Below, piece by piece: positions 62,201 to 64,000 of a DNA stretch of 64,000 nucleotides. The notes beneath the pieces were generated by a model. That model saw only the letters and a program-made list of their open reading frames with translations, was not told where the DNA came from and did not search any database. Source of the DNA: Hydrogenophaga palleronii_A (GTDB lineage: Bacteria; Pseudomonadota; Gammaproteobacteria; Burkholderiales; Burkholderiaceae_C); the NCBI RefSeq assembly GCF_031457455.1, contig NZ_JAVDWU010000013.1, positions 59,673-123,672 of the forward strand, read 5' to 3'. Both the position numbers and the translations under genes were made by a program. Every line of letters begins with the position of its first letter. Within the stretch, counting starts at the first letter, position 1.

Positions 62201-62631
62201 AGGAACTGCAGCCCTGGGCTCCAGCCACGCAGTGCAATAGCCGGGGCTGGATCCGCGGAGCCTTGCGGTCCACCGGCGTAGCGAACTGACCAGCCATTGA
62301 GCGTGATTGGACCGCTTGTCGATGCCGACTTTTCCAGACGGAGGCCGCGCCAATCGCCTGCTGCGGGAGCCTGAGGTGTAGCCGCTGCCTGACCACCAGC
62401 ACTGTCGTCCTTTTGGCTGGTCAAGGTCACGTTCTTGCCTGGGACAAGGTTGTCGCGCACCACCAGTTGAGCATCCGGACCGAACTTGACCACCACGTCA
62501 TCGGCAATGGTCAGACTGCCGGCGCCCGCCAACTGCGCCCCAGACAGAAGCACTGCCAATCCAACAACCGTCTTGCAAGTGCGCATCGTCAGCATGGAAA
62601 TAGAAGATCGAGAATGGATTGTTCTTGTCAT
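56272..62631 (-). CDS. Very large exported beta-helix/Ig/FN3/CARDB surface protein (2119 aa)
   Basis: 2119 residues from ATG 62631, with GAGGGCG upstream. The signal peptide is TVVGLAVLLSGAQLAGAG. Then a right-handed beta-helix region (FLRNGTGLLINGSSGATISG, LNARGNWWGH), several Ig-like repeats (DTEPPVVAIANPAPGSVISE, FYVNGALRATDTSAPYSHTW), FN3 repeats (VRLSWSASTDVNVVGYHIYR, VRLRWQAVEGASSYQIYRRD), and CARDB/DUF11-type adhesive domains (LFKVSAVHPDITDRPEQQSF, ESLTLKNNGLQEAINLQVTL). The C-terminus is Gly/Cys-rich (CYNYNN, CECANG, CCGGGG). Predicted surface adhesin or matrix protein. It comes just before RHS2 in the operon and is a likely cargo of the secretion machine. Its ligand is unknown. Confidence 0.83.
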   Translation of the reverse strand: MTRTIHSRSSISMLTMRTCKTVVGLAVLLSGAQLAGAGSLTIADDVVVKFGPDAQLVVRDNLVPGKNVTLTSQKDDSAGGQAAATPQAPAAGDWRGLRLEKSASTSGPITLNGWSVRYAGGPQGSADPAPAIALRGWSPGLQFLKLTDSAVGLFLDEGAAPAITGSSFLRNGTGLLINGSSGATISGSQFVGNSTWGVQNLTPASVLNARGNWWGHATGARDAAGNPQGQGDAVSTGVDHASPLAAAPLLNPTVRLASPAAYFAQRNVLFDLACVNAVDYRIAEGGAFAGVAFQSLTGDRAQTELTLSAGDGLKQVSLQCRDAAANLVSATLEGGVRIDTEPPVVAIANPAPGSVISESISLNATATDGNGIASVAFYVNGALRATDTSAPYSHTWNVDSEVDGDYVIRVVATDGVGRSSEQAHTVTLARVPLGPDTEGPDVSNARLGGTALVNGMVIANSGTVTFTASDRSGIARAELLLDGVVVATASGSSSFSAPLNVDAVSNGEHTLTIRVVDSLGNTTLQSFTVTVTHAAPTAPVITEPSNGLVTRSATVTVSGTAPAGASVQVFRAGHPQGAAVAVGSNGRFTTTVELLSGSNLIQAQATSAHGTSAMSTGVSVTRDTTVPAHPSQLAASALAGGQVRLSWSASTDVNVVGYHIYRAASMFAVIGEASRANGNTVTGTTYEDLPPADGTWVYRVVAVNAAGTASEPTNAATATSDSTAPVATSIVYATSGKTDPVTGAFGQGRVDLTLTTSEVLQLVPYLAIVPEGGSPITVSLTKTGDTSYQGAFLIAANTPAGMADVLFSARDAVGNRGTQVNSGATLRIDTQGPILSAIALTPAAPIRNENSPTLSATFTFSKAPAATPQINYLLSGPDRTPVNLSLTAVNAVTYSASFTLPTDAGLSTPETLRFRQTSMDALDNVSSVVAGFNQFQVYQGELPPLDVPVGLSAQARPGGQVRLRWQAVEGASSYQIYRRDPGQPTLEPLARNAGVEYIDTTPADGTYFYAVATVRQVNGQESLSGQSAEVSVTTQANAPGAPQNLTLTLTGNGIYAAWQAPLASQVDHYRLYRATGTSISSIEGLEPIKTLIRAPQTYDTSPSPTQGAYVVTAVDEAGNESAISNSAYLNASLLPVRNLKVEQLGSALPVITWSAPNGNVAGYRVYVGPEASRVLLTPAPITATRFEDTGFSSGERRYAVATVDANDVELISTVVLPSVNSQIVSGLPLLRGVMNRVQVQVTNTSADTRSDVRALVRVPVNDQGTQFKDHRSTVFTLAPNETRLIPVVVGGYAELPAAPQVQVGIEIAPEDGAQVTVARNQQVSVGEGSLVVGMSTESFTRGATGQVRLTIENTTEVDVELLTATGNGANPSSELRFKILDADGNVLATQPYRQALGANVVTLTNGQTVARVPAGSSYVSDVFELNVPSASPRSIRVKLEVDKLRHHSGQPDEILITGRGSERTVSLGETSYVGEVVNVAPLSSFGDQDVVITGRAMERTSSAPMPNTRLKLVLNQQGFERSYQVLTDSTGAFTYTFKPTITDAGLFKVSAVHPDITDRPEQQSFTINRVTVAPALSNLNLPKNYPFTIPFRVTAGVGTSASNLRLVLDAVNQPTGQIPVGVSVALAAPVSVTSRQTLNIPAVFTASNDAQPTGALIFAVVADEQPNAPLGMVRVNYTLSEALPYLVSTPSFIETGLAQGGTQVESLTLKNNGLQEAINLQVTLARPDGSAVPSWVAITSQANGSLPVGDSRAVDLTFSPTASVAEGVYEFWLNIVGDNVPSQTIRAYASVSQSGEGNVLFKASNMYTATVGQDGQLIQGLSGATITLQNEEVSTISLEMVTDNLGEALFQRVPAGRYKFKAKANNHQEVSGRLQIKPGITINQPVFLNYKVITVEWVVREITIQDRYDITLSATFETNVPVAVVVLQPSSVNLPKMAPGDVYFGELSLTNHGLLRADNLRQTLPRSDPYFRFEFLTPVPSSLGAKERVTLPYRVIALQSLETAASGANASGGGCYNYNNSTTVESECECANGETAKGATSTNWFSFSNSTCTGPTGNHAPVPWTPPVCTSWCGDRCCGGGGSPGGYGGGGAGVLPGGPRCVNIPRNGVDFNPNTCSAP

Positions 62632-62641
62632 GAGTACGCCC

Positions 62642-64000
62642 TCAAGGTGCCACCGTCACCACACCGGAGGTGGCGCTGATCAAGCCAGATCCACTCGCGG
62701 TCACGCTGGTGGTTCCGGGTGCTATCCCGGTGAGTTGGAGCCACGAGGTAGCGTTGTTGCCTGCAGTGATCGTCGCGCTGCTGGGCACAGATGCCACGCC
62801 GGGCGCACTGCTTGTGAAAGTCACAGATGCCGGCTCAACCAGATACTGGTAGTAGGGATAAGTAGCGCCCATCACGGTCAAAGAAACATAGAAGTTCGAC
62901 TGGCCGCCTACAGTCGTACTGGATGGACCACTACCAAACGTCAACTGGGGCTCTACGGTACGAATCGACATGTCTGCCGCAGTGGAATGCCCCACCGCGG
63001 TGGCCGTGACGGTGGTATCACCCAGCCCCACCCCTGTGACCACAAAGCTGGCACTGGAAGTGCCCGCGGGAATGGTGACCGTCTCGGGCACCGAACATAC
63101 AGTGGGTGCGCTGCACGCAAGGTTGACCACCAGCGCATCGACGCCGGTAAAAGCTGCGCCGTTGACCGCCCGCTGCACCGTGAAGTGGTGGCCGTGCATG
63201 CCCTTGCCCACCATGTCTGAGGTACGGTCAAACCTCAACTCTGGTGCGCTGACGGCCACCACCGGCGAGATCACCGTGCTCATCCCCGTCGCAGACGCTC
63301 TGACCCTGTAGGTTCCCGCCGCGCTCGGCGTAGCGATATAGGCCCAGCCCGAGTTGTTGTTTCCAGCAGCTATCACCATTTGTGTGACCACTGAGCCCGC
63401 CGTGCTGGCGTTGTAGATGCCGTCAACCAACCCCGCTGGGTTGGCCTCCACGATCGCGACATCCACTGGCATGTTCACCGCCATCGACTGGTAGATCGAA
63501 TACGGGCTTCCCGCAGGACCGGTCACGCTCACGTAGAAATTGTCCCGCGCATGTCCGACGCTGCGCGCAGCATCTACGCCAATCAGCGACAGTGCTGGCT
63601 CAGCCACCTGCACTTGCGGCTTGCTTGCAGGTGCGGTGTGACCCGCTGCTGCAGCATCAATGACTACCGCCGTACCATCCGTCAGGTCCACTCCTGTGAC
63701 TTGGAAAGCCACCGCCGCTTGGCCAGCCGGTATCGTCACGCTGGCCGGCACGCTGGCCTTGCTCGGATCGCTGCTGCTGAGGTTGACCACCAGCGCATCC
63801 ACCCCGTTGAACGCTGTGCCGTTGACCGCCCGATACACCACAAACTGGTAGCTGCGCATGCCCTTGCCAATCACGTCTGAGGTACGGTCAAACCTCAACT
63901 CTGGTGCGCTGACGGCCACCACCGGCGAGATCACCGTGCTCATCCCCGTCGCAGACGCTCTGACCCTGTAGGTTCCCGCCGCGCTCGGCGTAGCGATATA
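62642..64000 (-). CDS. Ig-like tandem-repeat surface protein (5' end outside window)
   Basis: An open frame runs from the window end to a stop at 62642, so only the C-terminal roughly 452 residues are seen and the start is off-window. It is built of roughly 110-residue Big-like units: VDALVVNLSSSDPSKASVPA, VTIPAGQAAVAFQVTGVDLT, LVVNLACSAPTVCSVPETVT and VTIPAGTSSASFVVTGVGLG, with the x-IPAG-x-A-x-F-VTG core repeated. A longer unit of 220 residues recurs (660 bases at the DNA level). Final residues are SATSGVVTVAP. Probable exported adhesin-type protein in the same operon as the 2119-residue protein (10-base gap). No anchor motif in the visible part. Confidence 0.78.
   Translation of the reverse strand, partial: YIATPSAAGTYRVRASATGMSTVISPVVAVSAPELRFDRTSDVIGKGMRSYQFVVYRAVNGTAFNGVDALVVNLSSSDPSKASVPASVTIPAGQAAVAFQVTGVDLTDGTAVVIDAAAAGHTAPASKPQVQVAEPALSLIGVDAARSVGHARDNFYVSVTGPAGSPYSIYQSMAVNMPVDVAIVEANPAGLVDGIYNASTAGSVVTQMVIAAGNNNSGWAYIATPSAAGTYRVRASATGMSTVISPVVAVSAPELRFDRTSDMVGKGMHGHHFTVQRAVNGAAFTGVDALVVNLACSAPTVCSVPETVTIPAGTSSASFVVTGVGLGDTTVTATAVGHSTAADMSIRTVEPQLTFGSGPSSTTVGGQSNFYVSLTVMGATYPYYQYLVEPASVTFTSSAPGVASVPSSATITAGNNATSWLQLTGIAPGTTSVTASGSGLISATSGVVTVAP
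63217..63340. repeat. Identical 124-bp segment of a 660-bp tandem repeat, copy 1
   Basis: This segment is repeated exactly at 63877-64000. The offset of 660 bases equals 220 codons, so the repeat keeps frame. The second copy reaches the window edge, so the identical segment may be longer and more copies may follow. Confidence 0.85.
63877..64000. repeat. Identical 124-bp segment of a 660-bp tandem repeat, copy 2
   Basis: Exact copy of 63217-63340. It begins at CTGAGGTACGGTCAAACCTC and runs to the last base of the window. Confidence 0.85.

Overview
The window looks like chromosomal DNA of a high-GC beta-proteobacterium of the Burkholderiales, most likely Comamonadaceae (Hydrogenophaga, Acidovorax or Comamonas relatives). 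The clues are three Bug-type tricarboxylate receptor proteins, a DUF4148 protein, a MobR/MobA pair very like that of Comamonas testosteroni, and a large intergenic palindrome of a kind I associate with this family. Placement is by family recognition only. I saw no rRNA, tRNA, CRISPR array or intact insertion sequence.

Region 1 (1-23779, almost all minus strand) is a catabolic island for an unidentified carboxylic acid. It has three acyl-CoA ligases, two acyl-CoA dehydrogenases, an enoyl-CoA hydratase, three MaoC/HTD2-type hydratases, three SDR oxidoreductases (one 2,4-dienoyl-CoA reductase-like), two thiolase-fold proteins (one lacking the nucleophilic Cys and paired with a DUF35 protein), a CoA-transferase, two PaaI thioesterases, a nitronate monooxygenase-like protein, three Bug receptors and an AraC regulator. 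Two long operons run right to left (21293 to 13718, and 12981 to 1). A CoA-transferase/AraC pair sits upstream. Many genes overlap by ATGA or GTGA. A shared ATTG(C/G)CA(A/G)A element lies upstream of five transcription-unit starts. A roughly 516-bp imperfect palindrome (13138-13653) separates the two operons.

Region 2 (23780-28388) holds a secreted DUF4148 triple-repeat protein, an aldo/keto reductase, and the divergent mobR-mobA pair (3-hydroxybenzoate 4-monooxygenase and its MarR regulator) with a clear palindromic operator over the mobA promoter.

Region 3 (28555-64000, all minus strand) is the most unusual part. In transcription order it encodes an Ig-like repeat protein (5' end outside the window), a 2119-residue beta-helix/Ig/FN3 surface protein, RHS protein 2 with an ankyrin-type candidate immunity gene, a decayed ORF pair, RHS protein 1 with a candidate immunity lipoprotein, a small lipoprotein, and a 1332-residue FN3-like protein. 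A hybrid type II secretion/type IV pilus machine follows: GspG, GspF, GspE, a PilM/PilN-like fusion, PilO-like, PilP/GspC-like, a secretin fused to TPR and cohesin-like domains, and three more pseudopilins. A rhodanese-fold protein without its Cys and a transglutaminase-like cysteine enzyme close the cluster. The RHS proteins carry Sec-type signal peptides, share a near-identical N-terminal segment and differ in their Cys-rich tails. My reading is a dedicated export system for large surface proteins and polymorphic toxins. That is inference from gene order and domains and is untested.
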